Source: Oscheius sp. JU75 (Eukaryota; Nematoda; Chromadorea; Rhabditida; Rhabditidae). From it: DNA of 64,000 nucleotides. The DNA lies in NCBI GenBank assembly GCA_037178855.1, contig JASJZC010000006.1:5704001-5768000 (forward strand), given 5' to 3'. Position 1 is the first letter of the stretch. Each line of letters opens with the position of its first letter. The translations under genes and the position numbers were made by a program. The notes under the pieces were generated by a model, which worked only from the letters and a program-made list of their open reading frames with translations, did no database searches and was not told where the DNA came from. Shown here in pieces: positions 49,501 to 60,694 of the stretch.

Positions 49501-49761
49501 ACGAAAATCGTAAGTTTTTTATTCGATATAAATTGATTTTTTATCGCTTCACGTCGCGCTTATCTGCTGCGCACGGTCCTCCGCGACCTTGAAGCCCCGT
49601 ATTTCTTCCAGGCCTGATAACGGGGGCGCTGCGGCTGTGTTTTGTTCGCGACCCCAACACACGCTCTGCTGCTGACCACACTCTGTTATTTTCAGATAGA
49701 GGAGTCGGTCGACATCTACAGCTTCCTCCAAAGGGTCCTCAACCTCACTTGGCATGATTAG
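46552..49761 (+). CDS. PREP: Prolyl oligopeptidase (serine peptidase S9A)
   Basis: The core gene starts at ATG 46771 ([20 protein letters not shown]) and ends at TAG 49759-49761. It cleaves short peptides after proline in the cytosol, including neuropeptides. The N-terminal segment has the family pattern [20 protein letters not shown] and [13 protein letters not shown]; the seven-bladed propeller follows. The catalytic triad is visible: Ser in [14 protein letters not shown], Asp in [19 protein letters not shown], and His in [13 protein letters not shown]. The two longest introns (about 330 nt from 48853 and 185 nt at 49510-49694) contain nothing recognisable. A short frame starting at 46552 ([19 protein letters not shown]) with splice sites after it may be an upstream exon or 5' leader; I could not join it cleanly in frame to the core, so 46771 is the preferred start. 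Confidence 0.93.
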
Positions 49762-49917
49762 ACACAAGTTTCGGCTCAATCTCCCTGTGATTATCACATT
49801 TCATTTTCCCTTGATGAATATTTCCGGTTTTACCCATTCTTGTCATGCTTCCGGCGTAACTCGCCAAAGCTTACCTATATCGGCTTATTTGCTCTCGTAC
49901 ACTTCGCATTCAGGTTA

Positions 49918-52900
49918 ATGGGCTCCAGCGAACGGGACGAGACTCTCTGTCCCGTTTGTGGCTACGTGGCCGAGGGAAATCACTACGGGATATTGAGCTG
50001 CAGGAGCTGTGCCTCCTTCTTCAAGCGCGTCGTCGAAAAAGGAGACGTGAGTTGATTGGGAAAGTCTTATCATAAATGCCAGTCAGCGGGATCTTTTTGA
50101 CCACGATGGAGAAAAGGCTGTTCTTTAGACAAAAGTTTACTCGACTGGAAGCACAAACGATCAATGATTTATGATCATCGGTAGTGAAGGGAAAAAGAAA
50201 TTACTAAAAGAAGTCAGACAGGAATCAGAAGAACATATTACTGAAAAGTTGAATATCTATGAGAGTAACAGATTTTTGTTTTAACAATCTACACCCTTTC
50301 TTCAAGTTTTGTTTCGTGACCTTTTGACGAGCTATTTACTTCCATGACATTTTTTCCTTTCCCGCCCGTCATTCTGATATTCTAGTATTTGCGACTCGAG
50401 CATAACACAAATCACAAAACCTATGAGCAGTTGAAGCAGAAACCCTGGCTTGCTATATTGAGACAGTTGTGGACTTGAGTGCACGTCAAGCATCAGCATC
50501 AAAACATCCCCCATTTAGACCTTCAACCGCCATGCAGCTCCAGTTCCCGGAGTGCCGTTCAACTACTGCAACATCAGAGAGAATCGGAACGCGTGTAAGC
50601 AGTGTCGCTATTTGAAATGTTTGGAGACGGGAATGTTGGCTTCGGGTAAGGATAAAGCAATATGGTAAAAATAGTATCTCTCAGCTGTCCAGCCGAAACG
50701 GGAGCCGACGGGAGCTCAGGTAAACAGAAAGAGGAAGACGCTGCTGAATGCGAGTAATGAACTTAGTGATGATATCCAAGCTCTGTCAGTCACCTCACAG
50801 GCTTTCGATGACAGTATTGCATCCTGCGCTTCCACAAGTCCGACTCGTAAACAATCCGAGTGCACGTGAGTCAAGTGTTGAATGAGAAAAACAGAAGGTT
50901 TAGATCCGAGCGCCAGCACAGGAGACAGTCGTCAGTCGAGAGTGGATCGGTTAGAACAGAGGAGAAGGAAATCGACATGGCTTTTCTGAGAAAAGAGGTT
51001 TTGGACGAGAACAGTCTTTTCAACAATCGCCCATGGAGCCTGGACTCGGACGAGGGCAGTTCGAATGACTCGAGAGGACTGCTAGGGAACTCGAACAGGA
51101 GTTCCTTGGAAAGAGGAGAGGAGATCTTCGACGATAACGACGAGGATAGAGATGATGACCATCCGAATATGCCCACTTGGGTGGGAAAAAGCATCGAATG
51201 CCCAGTCTGCGTCAGAGGAACCTGTAATGCTGGTCTGGATGTCTTCAATCGACTCATCGAGTCCTTTGGGTAAGTCAGGGTGAAAGAAAATCCAAAAAGT
51301 TGTTTTGATCCGCCTAGGTCAGCTCTCTCTACTCTGATCTTTAGTTGCAGACCACATGCTTCACTTGACCCTCCCCTATTGCAAAGTTGTTGTGGTTTGT
51401 GTCCGCTCGCTGTTCCAATGGTCGATGTTTTGCTCACTAAAGGGGGAAGGGGACGAGGAACACGATAAAGATAACGGGTGGTTTTGTGGGAACACTGGGA
51501 ACTGATACCGTCTGTAATTATAAAATTCAGGGCAGAAGATAGGATAGGATAGGATTTTCATATGTACGAACACGCATTATTCACATCACTGAGAGGGAGT
51601 AGAGGGAGAGAGGATAATAGGTATTGTCTTATAGGAATAAGTGACTTCGTAACACTCAACGCTGTGCCTACATACCGGGACGTCTAGTAGCAAACTGCCG
51701 TGAGTCCTATGCTTCAATCACACCACTCAGGGCTGCAAAAAAAAATTACCCCCTGCCATAGTAGGTGCACTATGTATTAAGCGACATACGTGAAGTTGGC
51801 CTTCTCCCAGGACAGGTAGAGGTCGTTAAACATTTACCCTTACAACGAGCAGTGCTCCACCCTTTCTATGTGAGACTGACTACTAACCAAGCAATTACCT
51901 ATGAATCATACTATAAAATGAGGGGAAGGGTGGGGATATACGAAAGGAAATATCACATGACGGACTTCTTTTTCCTTGATTGTCCGCGATGTCTTCTGAA
52001 TGGCGAATTGCGTACTGGATTAGTCCAGCATGCCTGAAGTAATACGAGGCAAAAGATCGTCCTCGTGATATTCTATAAATACAAGAGCATTTGTACTTTG
52101 AGTTGCACCTAACCGAGACCCTTTTTGACAAGAGTTTAAACTAAGATAACGTTTTGTACTCAAAAGTATATTCTTAGTACTTCTGACTAGGTCACATTAC
52201 TTATTTTTAGTGATCATACCCGACAAATGCAACTCTCCTTTACCTCCATCGACGACTACATCAAGGAGATGACTCGCGGAATCGCTCTCCGAGAAATGGA
52301 GCCAGGCGATATCAACAAATTGAGTAATGTGGAACTGGCCGGACTTCTGTTCTGGATCGAAAAGATGGGCCATTTCCAACAGATTCCCGACGATGACAAG
52401 ATAAATCTTGTCAAACGGTATTCAGTTCGCAAGCTCAGTCTCGACCACTTCTATTCGGCCTCAAAGTTTAAGGAACACGTGAGTGTGTTGAATGTTTCTT
52501 CGAAAAAAAACAAATCTTCAGGCCAAGCTCAGAAATTTTGTTCTAAACAACTACACATATGTTCCGGCTGACAAGACTGGCTTTGAGACACCGGCCGAAG
52601 ATCAGAGACAGCGCGAGGCAAAGTTTGAGTGAGTCTTTCTGAGGTTGCCGAAGTTTTTCGCCTAAGTCAGCTCTTCATATATCCCTACAAAAGTTACCAT
52701 CCCTTTACAGAATCTTCAAAAACACATTCGAACGTTTCTGGACGAATGTGATCGACCGCTTCATCCAGCTGGAAGTAGGTGATGCCGAGATTGTTTTCCT
52801 CCATTTTATGCTCATGTGGAGTCCTTTGAGTGAGCTACACCATTCTGTACAATATGAAATACTATTCAGACAAACAGTTCGTCGGAGACACGACAAAGAA

Positions 52901-53956
52901 ACTGTTGATCTCTCGCCGCAACTGGGCTACGCAAATGATCTTTGAATATTTCCACCAGAAAGGCCTCGCCGATTCAGAAATCCGAGTCGGCGAACTGATC
53001 AACCTCTACCAAGAAATAGAGGTACGTGTCCGCGACTCCCTCGCCCCGCGTGGCGTCCGCTCCCTCTATGTCTGATTCCCTTCTCTCTCACTAGTCAAGC
53101 ACGGGTTCAACAAATTTGGTGATTGTATCGTCTCGATCTCAGAATAAATCTGTTCTTCTTCAATGTTTCGTCTGTCCTCTGATCTGCGTAGTCGACTCGC
53201 AGTTTGTTCTTTTTGCAAAAGTTGATAGACGAGGCATTGGGAAGAAGTCACTCCATTTCTTATAGTGTTCTCTCTTCAGGTCATCATTGACCAGCACTGT
53301 GCCGACGTCCATGTGGCTAGACTCTTCGACTTCTGCGATCTCAGCGACTACTGGTACGACCACGCCTGTTACAGTGACATAAACATGGATCGACCCATCG
53401 ACTGTGGTCTGGATGCCACCAAGCTCCTCGAAATGTTTGCGGATCTGGGTCAGTATTCATCGAGATTTACTGGCTCTCTATAAGCTCTACTACTCAATCG
53501 CTCTCTATGCATTTATAAACATTTCAGCGCATAATATCCGCGAATCTTGCAACTTGGACCCGAGTGAAGTTCTTTCCGAATTCGAGGCGCGCCGTCCAAA
53601 CTACTCTCAAAGGAAGGATGAACCTCTGCAGATTATCAAATGGATGTCAAACAGAGAACATCGACAACCAGAGAAGGAACGGAAAAGGGTCAAAACGGAA
53701 ATCTTCAACCACCTTACCAGCCCGGTAGATGTTCTGGTTCCATCGATCAAAAGAGGCAAGCCGATGTACCCGATTTTTGAAAAGGTGGAAGGAGGTAGGA
53801 TGGTCTTAATGACAATGAGTTATGACTTTTTTTTTAGAGGTAACTGAGACGTTGAACCCGCTGTCGATTAGTTCAGTGTCCCCGGAAGGAATGAACGCTG
53901 ATTCGCCGTACTCTTACGACATGTCCGTGGTCCGACGAAACCTCTCTGACGAATAG
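49918..53956 (+). CDS. Nematode-type nuclear hormone receptor (NHR)
   Basis: ATG at 49918 lies five bases after CATTCAG. The DNA-binding domain opens directly: zinc finger 1 is [18 protein letters not shown] then [12 protein letters not shown], with C-x2-C-x13-C-x2-C spacing and a nematode-type P box. A 470-nt intron follows. Zinc finger 2 reads [20 protein letters not shown]; the first of its usual four metal-binding cysteines is missing, with GVPFNYC where C-x5-C is expected. After LETGM comes a long hinge rich in Ser and acidic residues (near 50.7-51.3 kb), then a ligand-binding domain with [20 protein letters not shown] and [20 protein letters not shown] (helices 3-5). The end is [14 protein letters not shown]. 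It should be a ligand-regulated or constitutive transcription factor. A 0.9-kb intron near 51.3-52.2 kb holds a GATAG microsatellite. Confidence 0.9.
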
Positions 53957-54036
53957 TCTGCAATAACCTGTACGCACAAACACAAAGAGATCTCGATAGC
54001 AGGGCCATACAACAGTTCGAACACACAAACCTCACA

Positions 54037-54051
54037 AATAAATTATTTATT
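54037..54051. terminator. Back-to-back polyadenylation signals between NHR and glutaminase
   Basis: A plus-strand AATAAA at 54037-54042 serves the nuclear receptor and a minus-strand AATAAA at 54046-54051 serves glutaminase. Together they form the near-palindrome AATAAATTATTTATT. The two converging genes have only 100 bp between their stop codons. Confidence 0.7.
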
Positions 54052-54056
54052 TTCAA

Positions 54057-57000
54057 TCAGTCCTGCTCTGTGATTTTCCATCTCTCCGCCGCGTGACGCA
54101 AGACCTCCACACAGTCGGTATGTTTGAAATACTTAGCGTCGTCTAGAGGCGTCTTTCCGAAACGGTCTTGTGGCTCTGGAATGGATTTCTTTGAGGGCAA
54201 AGACAGTGAGACACATACCTGGGGAATCGTTCCATTTTGTGAGTAAAAACTGCAGACAGCCTTTGTCGCCCTCACTGGCAGCAATATGAAGAACTGTCCT
54301 GTTGTCGTAATCCCGATCGTGAATGTTGTAGCCCAGTAGAAGATATCGCTTGATTGAAGAGATGTCTCCAGTCTTGGCAGCGTACAACAACTTTATCGAG
54401 TTATCCTCTCTCGTTTCGGACATTGACTTTCTCGGATCAATCTTTTGACAGTCCGAGTAGACGAGAGAGTCGTAGTTGTGGAAGTTGAACTTCTGGATCA
54501 GGGCTTCTGCCAACTTGACTCCACGAACGGTATTGCCCAGATTGTCTAGTTTGGGTGAGTAGATGGCGATCCCCATAACATTCGGAATGACAATAATCAT
54601 ATCTCCCGAAACTCCGGATTTCGCAGGCAGACCCACCTAGAAGAGGATACTTTTGAATTGTCAGTTCAATTTTTGATGGGGACACTGGTCTTTTTGCTGG
54701 AGTCAAGAAATCTGACGGACTGGTCTTGAATACGAAATGGATTGGAAGCAAGATCCTTTTTTAGCTACAGAAGTAGCTAAAATTAAAGGGACGCTGTCAT
54801 TATGGATAGATGGATAGACGGTCGTTTTCAAAGCGGGTCCCGCAACGAACTTCCCCTCAATCTTTTTCATTTTTCGGTACTTTACACACATTTTTATGAG
54901 CCTTAAGTATGTTCAATCGTCACAGCGTCGAAAACTATCCGAGAAGCGTCTACTTCGACGTTAAAAAATACTAGAAAAATGTGAATGAGAATAAGGGAAG
55001 AAGAACGTTTTAAAAGTTTGGTAATAGTTCGGCAGGCGGCTCGGTTCATTCAAACGGGTTTTCGCGCGCATTTTTGAACTCGGCGGGATTTTGAAATCTT
55101 TTTCTCGTTTACGACTTTTCACTGCTTTTCTCAACTTTTTGCCCTACCTTTTATGTCTTTCCTTGTTCGCTTCAAGAAATAAAAACTAAGACTGCCTTGT
55201 ATAATGATAATTGACTCCTATTGGTTGACCAACAGACGGGAGCAGATTGTACCAACGAAGAACAAGGCAGTCTTAGTTTTTATTTCTTGCAGCGAACAAG
55301 AAAAGACATGGATAGTAAAGCAAAAGTTTGAGAAAAGCAGTGAAAAGTCGTAAACGAGAAAAAGATTTCAAAATCCCGCCGAATTCAAAAATGCGCGCGA
55401 TAACCCGTTTGAATGAACCGAGCCGCCTGCCGAACTATTACCAAAAGTTTTTTTTTCATTTATTTTGTTATTTTTGCGTCAAACTAGACGTCTCTAGAAT
55501 AGTTTTTGACGCTGAGTCGATTGAACACACTTAGAAGTCATAAATGTGTGTAAAGCATCGAAAAATGCAAAAAGTAGAAAATCAATTTGAGGGGAAGTTC
55601 GTCGCGGGACCCGATTTGAAAACGCATTTGGCCGTCTACTCATCTACCTATAATGATAGCGTCCCTACCCGATTAGCCAAATATCACCAAAAAGTTGACC
55701 TGGCAAAGTTCAAACTGACCCTGAAAGCGAACTGTCCGCTCCAATCATACATTCCACAAGAGTACATGAGCGAGAGAACATCTCTGCAAGCCCTGTTGTT
55801 AATGACACGCTCGTTGTTCAGAGGATTGACTCCCCCATTGGCTAGTGTTCCGGCCATAACTGCCATTGTGTCGCAGTTGGTCTCAATGGAACAAAGTTGG
55901 AAGTAGAGGTCCAGAGTATCTTGGAGGTTTGTGTCTGGAGGAAAGCACTAAAATGTTTTGTTTCAGAAACAAGGTTATTGCTACCCCGTGTTCTCTCATG
56001 TAGTAGGACAGAGCGTAGTTGCGATCGGCTGAAATTTATTCAAACTGAAGATATACCGGGATTGATATACCTGTTTCTCTCTCGGAGAGGAAGACAGCGT
56101 TGTTGAAACCGACGTATCCTGTTCCACAGAATCGTCTCATCTGGCGGATCGCCTGAAAATATACCTCTTATCTCATTATTAAACTTTCAGACTGGGCATC
56201 GTTTCAGCCTATAATGTCATAGAATGGTATCATTCACAAGTAAAAATGTGTTATGGAATCGAAAGAGGGATTTTTCCACTTACAAAATCGAATCGGTCCG
56301 AGAGTGACACTCCCCTTTTCATAAGTGACGTGACTACGATAGCACCCGCATTGATCAGCGGATTATGGGGCTTTTCTGAATCTGATAGCTGTCCGGAATA
56401 AGGCAAAGAACCAACTGTTGTAGTCGAGACAGATGTCATTGAAGAGGCGTCCACTAGGCTCTTGCCCAATGAAAGAGTGCAACTCTTCTGCTCCAATCTC
56501 ATCATGCACAAGGGCATAAGTGAACGGTTTGGAGACGGACTGTAGACAAAAGGACTTGTAGGCGTCTCCCCAGCTCTTTCGCTGTCCATCAACTGTGCAG
56601 ATTGAGACGGCCCAAGATTGAGGATTGGCACGAGCCAGCTGAGGAATGTAAGTCGCCAACTCGCCATCATTGTACTGTCGTGTTTCTTCGAAAATCTCGG
56701 TGATTATAGTAGTGAAACTGGCCCAATCGGGAATAACCAGCTGGTTCTTGAGTGCTTTTCCAATTACTCCTATACTGCTGCCAACGCATCTGAAATTTAA
56801 CACTTTTGTGTTTACCTTAGACAAACCTTTTGAAAGATTCCCTATCCAGCAGAAGATGTTCGTGGTCGAACAGGACCTCCTCATCCAGATGACCACTCTC
56901 CTTGACCTGTCGCAGCATCTGTTCCAATCGAGGGTCATCCTTCCTGATTCCGGCTTGAATCAAATCCTGAAAAACACGTCTTAGTCTTCCGACGATTAAT

Positions 57001-57522
57001 GACAGAGACTTTCTCGCGAAGGGATTACCCTGGCGTCTCCCCGAGTCGCTCATGCATAATTCCCGACGGCAGCTAAATAATCTGCCAACCTTGAAAAACT
57101 TGGGCAAGAAGATGCGGTCCGTGAGCTCATCGCGGTACAGATCAAAGATGGCGTCCTGTAGTTGGGTTCGGTAGCGGGCATCGTAGGACATCGATCGACA
57201 AACGGCAACTGCATTCTGAGACAGGACCGTGTTCTCCCTCATCAAGCTGGAAATATATTACTTTTAATGGAACTTGGGTACTTTAATTGCTTCCCCATTT
57301 TCAAAATTCGTACAATTTGTTAGAGACGTAGGTGTAAGCACGACGGATATAGGTAGAGGACCTTTCGTCGTCTGGCTTCTCCTTCCCCTCCTCCTCTTTC
57401 TTCTTCTGCTTCTCATCGTCTTCTTCACCATTAGTGTCTGTTGGCAGTTGGGCCAGAAATGACACTTTGCGGCCCTGACGAATTGGCGGACGAGAACATG
57501 GCACCTCGGAGTGACGCCGCAT
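54057..57522 (-). CDS. GLS: Glutaminase (phosphate-activated type) with C-terminal ankyrin repeats
   Basis: Reads from about 57522 to TGA at 54057-54059. It converts glutamine to glutamate and ammonia, usually in mitochondria, and supplies neuronal glutamate. An acidic and Lys-rich N-terminal region (EEDDEKQKKKEEEGKEK) leads to AIFDLYRDELTDRIFLPKFF and AGIRKDDPRLEQML, as in GLS. The catalytic domain has QLARANPQSWAVSICTVDGQ, FCLQSVSKPFTYAL with the Ser-x-x-Lys pair, KPHNPLINAGAIVVTSLMK, ATLANGGVNPLNNERVINN, SLMYSCGMYDWSGQFAFR and GLPAKSGVSGDMIIVIPNV. Ankyrin repeats follow (YDNRTVLHIAASEGDKGCLQ). The 5' end is unres olved: an ATG at 57740 with a splice donor could be an earlier exon, but I could not connect it. 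The intron at 54637-55719 is nearly filled by a fold-back repeat. Confidence 0.92.
54787..55666. repeat. Fold-back element: roughly 0.4-kb inverted arms around a 61-bp centre
   Basis: The left arm (54787-55200) is the reverse complement of the right arm (55262-55666). The best-preserved part (about 55010-55130 against 55330-55440) differs at only a few positions; the outer parts differ more and have small indels. Each arm contains the same outward-facing reading frame, starting MCVKYRKM or MCVKHRKM and containing GKFVAGP and NDSVP. The arms end at AGCGTCCCT-like sequence. I found no transposase and could not define target-site duplications. It sits in a glutaminase intron and leaves both splice sites intact. 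Confidence 0.85.
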
Positions 57523-57740
57523 GTGTAACCAAGTATCCAGGGGGATTAATTGAAGGGAGGAGGGATTCGTTTTTGGATGCACTCGGCCGGCCAATCTTTA
57601 TTAATCCGACTGCTCATAATCAATTCCTTGTCGCCGCTCCCGAGAACAATGGATCCCGTTTTGAGGGGCGCCGAGATTTTACGAGTTCTGAAAAAAAAAG
57701 AATAAAAGTATACGTACTGTCTTGGTGGTGGAACAGCCAT

Positions 57741-58425
57741 CTTGTAGGCCAACAGCCGAGAACAAAGTTTGAGCCAAGAGATCAGGTCAAAGAGAGGCAG
57801 TTGAGGTAGGTCGTGAAATAGGCGAATGGAGGCGGAGCCCCTCCGTCGGGCACAATAGACAAATAGAGTGCTACGCTTTATGGCGATGAGGGGAAATTGC
57901 CAACTACTTTTAGGACTCGACTTCTTTTTTCAAGAATTCAGGGCTCAAAAGCGCTGAAAATGACTACAAAAAAAGTTTTGGAAGAGCAGAGGGTTTTTGA
58001 AGGAAAGTCGATGGGGAACTCGGCCCTCCCCGTCTACTTCAATTACGACATGATCATTGTGAAACAGATTTGTTTGAGAAGCGATAGAATTCGACATGGC
58101 ATTCTAATTAATATCAAAACTATGAAAACGCGATGGTGTTATGGACTCCGTTTGTATGATTGTGGAGTTTTCCAAGCAACAAATTTGTTTATTTTGTTTC
58201 TAAAAGTAAAATTATCTATGTTGGTCAATGACACGTTTCCAATTTTTACTAGAGGCATTCCGCTAGCATCTATCGAAGCTTTTCTTCAAGAAGTTTTTCC
58301 ATCTTGGCTACCTTGGCTTGGCTAGCTAGCAGCGAAAGACTGTCGACCGAGGAAAGAAATCAGTTGAGACTCAAACACAGGGAGAGAGAGATAACGGTTA
58401 AAAATAGTTTTTGACAACGAACATT
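57741..58425. other. Intergenic, no gene recognised
   Basis: Between the 5' end of glutaminase and the mariner-like element. A plus-strand frame at 57897-58325 is open for 142 codons but matches nothing and has no splice partners. A short A-box-like or repeat signature was not found. Confidence 0.4.
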
Positions 58426-59600
58426 CAACTATTTATTAATTGTTTTTGTACAAAAAACAACATTAAGATTCGATCTTCCTCCATCGACATGGAGGCATGC
58501 TTTGAGTCGCTTGGGGAAGTCGTTGATTGTGGTGAACAGATAGGTGACATCCAGTTCATTCCATGCTTTTTCAAGAGCTGATTTCAAGGAACCGATGTTC
58601 TTGTGTGGTGTCTTGCAGGCGTTTGCTTCAAGAACATTCAAACTGAGAAGTTTATTGGATTGAGGTCCGGAACCCCACCAATCTTGCACAGCACGAGTCT
58701 TGCGAGCAGGAGCTCCATCTTGTTGAAATGCCCATTTCCACTGTTTGAAGTACTTTTTGGCCCAGGGAAAAACGTGTGTTTTCAGAAGATCCAAATAGTT
58801 GGCACCATTGACTTTGACGCCTTGAGGAACAAAGGTGAGAGGCGTCTTTCCGGTAGCAGTGATTCCAGCCCAAACCATGCCAGAATGCGGATGGGAACGG
58901 CGAGTAACAGTACTTGGCTGTGTAGTTGCGTAAACACGATCATTTTGCTTGTTCAGCGTGGCTTCGACTGTTAAAATCTTCTCATCGGTGAAAAAAATGT
59001 CCACGTTATTGCCGGATTTGAAACGTCTCAGCAACTGTCGATAACGGGTCTTTCGCTTCTGTCTTGTGGCATCCGTGATCAATTGCGAGCGGTTTTTCTT
59101 GTAAGCAGTCATCTTCAAAGTATTCTTGATTAATTCTTCTTAAAGATGTGCCCGACATGTTCATATCTTTGGCCAGTTTGCGAACGGAACGATTGGGATT
59201 CTTGCGAAGACGACTTCACACCTTGATATTAGCTCCAGTGATGACAGATTTGCGTCTTCCTCGTCCAGTTCGATCAGAAACGTTGCTCAGCAAATCGTTG
59301 AATAGTACGATATACGACGGTTTTATACACTCCGAGACGTCTCTGGAAGTCGGACACCGAGACCCCCACTTCTGTCAAGCTAAATCGAGTCAATTTGGGA
59401 GATGCGTCTCTGGGAGAAGGTTGCTCCTGTCACAGTAGCCCGAATGGAGCAGCATCTGCTTGTCACGTGCCCCAACGGGACATCAGCCAAGCTTGTTGGG
59501 ACAAAAATCCAAGTTCTAAAGAGCAGCCAAAGTTGACTTGCCATCCAGTTTCAGCAATAACTTTTTTCGAACAACAAAACTTCTAATTGGCTCGCTTACG
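58426..59600 (-). mobile_element. Broken Tc1/mariner-type DNA transposon
   Basis: The longest frame (59118-58429) encodes the C-terminal two thirds of a Tc1/mariner transposase. It has FTDEKILTVEATLNKQNDRV with the first catalytic Asp, SGMVWAGITATGKTPL, and WAFQQDGAPARKTRAV with the second Asp. The block that should carry the third acidic residue (normally SPDLNPLD) is missing because of a deletion; the text goes from GPQSNK to ACKTPHKNIGSLKSALEKAW. The N-terminal helix-turn-helix part lies upstream in other frames (DFQRRLGVYKTVVYRTIQRF, SVRKLAKDMNMSG), separated by at least one frameshift and stops. This copy cannot make active transposase. Terminal inverted repeats were not identified. A 98-bp piece of its 5' region recurs at 60973-61070. 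Confidence 0.85.
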
Positions 59601-59769
59601 TTTCATGGTCACGGACAAACAAACAAACAAACAGACAGAGTCCTCCACAGAAATCATCGCGCTTTAGATAGTAGAGATATAGATTAGAAAACATATGAAA
59701 ATATCCGAGATATTAGCGATAAGAACTAAACAAACCGTCCACATGTTTTTTTTCTCATTGTCGGGAAGT

Positions 59770-59850
59770 ATTCGAGAACGAGATGGCGCAGTGGCAGGAA
59801 GCGCCAGCGTTAAATTGTAGGGTCTAAACTTCAAACTCCGCTTCTGCTCA
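59770..59850 (+). repeat. tRNA-like relic, possible SINE head
   Basis: GATGGCGCAGTGGCAGGAAGCGCC forms a convincing A box and D arm, followed at tRNA spacing by GGTCTAAACTTCAAACTCC as a weak B box. The anticodon arm does not fold well. It is likely a decayed tRNA or SINE head, not a working gene. Confidence 0.3.
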
Positions 59851-60694
59851 ATCAAGGCTTCCATCCTCTCACAGAGGTCGGTAAATTGGTAGCAGCTTGC
59901 TACGAAGATAAGGCATTTTTGGAGTCAGATTTGGCGCTTGTCCAGCTTCGAACGTAAGCCTACTCGACCTGCTCCCTCAAGTTGTACCCGCATACAATTG
60001 AGCTCAGGCACTGATTACGGATCAAACTTTATCTTTATCGTTATCTTTATTCGAGAGTACTGGAACAGGGACGCCATCCAGTGGACAAGGCATTGTGTTT
60101 TTCCCACTCTCTCACTTATCTTATCTGTTTTATATATGACCATCTTGTACCTTCGCAAAATCTCAAGTTTAGATTTTCGGATCGCAGCGTCCCCAAAATC
60201 TTTTAGTATCACAAAATTTTGTTCCAACTCTCCATACACTTGGTGCATACTTCATTTTCAAAAAGAAACCCTTGCTTTTGACACGAGGGGCAAAGCGACG
60301 ATTAATTGCACAGAAAACAGAATAATAAACTGGAGAAGAATTGACATGAAGAGGATGAACCGGAATGTGGATTGAAAACTGTCAACTATGAAGAGAAAGG
60401 TGGCCGTCTTTGTTTAAAGCAAGGAAAATAGAAATCTCGATAAAAAATCTCTAGTCGTGGAAGCTCTAATGAGAAGAGAGAGAAGGCAGATTGAGAGATC
60501 ATCGGGGGAGAAATAAGACTAGACATGGATGATAAAAGGTGGGGATATGTGAGACCAATATATACAAAAGGACGGCGAAGGCAACTTGAATAGGGGGTTT
60601 TCATTTCAAAATAGTGGGATCACGAAGAGAAAGATGTTGAGTACAGAGTCAGATAGTCCCGTCAGTTTGTGTGTGAAGTTTCTTCCTTTGGCTT
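59851..60694. other. No gene recognised
   Basis: Downstream of the RGS gene stop codon. Frames at 59938-60375 (+) and 60386-60604 (-) are open but unlike any family. A (CAAA)n-type microsatellite lies just before this stretch at about 59617-59636. Confidence 0.4.

Noticed and set aside
55544-55906. 120-codon plus-strand frame starting MCVKHRKM
   Set aside because: Its first half is the fold-back arm and its second half is antisense to a conserved glutaminase exon, so it is not a gene as a whole.
57897-58325. 142-codon plus-strand open frame next to the mariner element
   Set aside because: No recognisable motif and no partner exons; Lys/Ile/Phe-rich in a manner seen in other non-coding stretches here.
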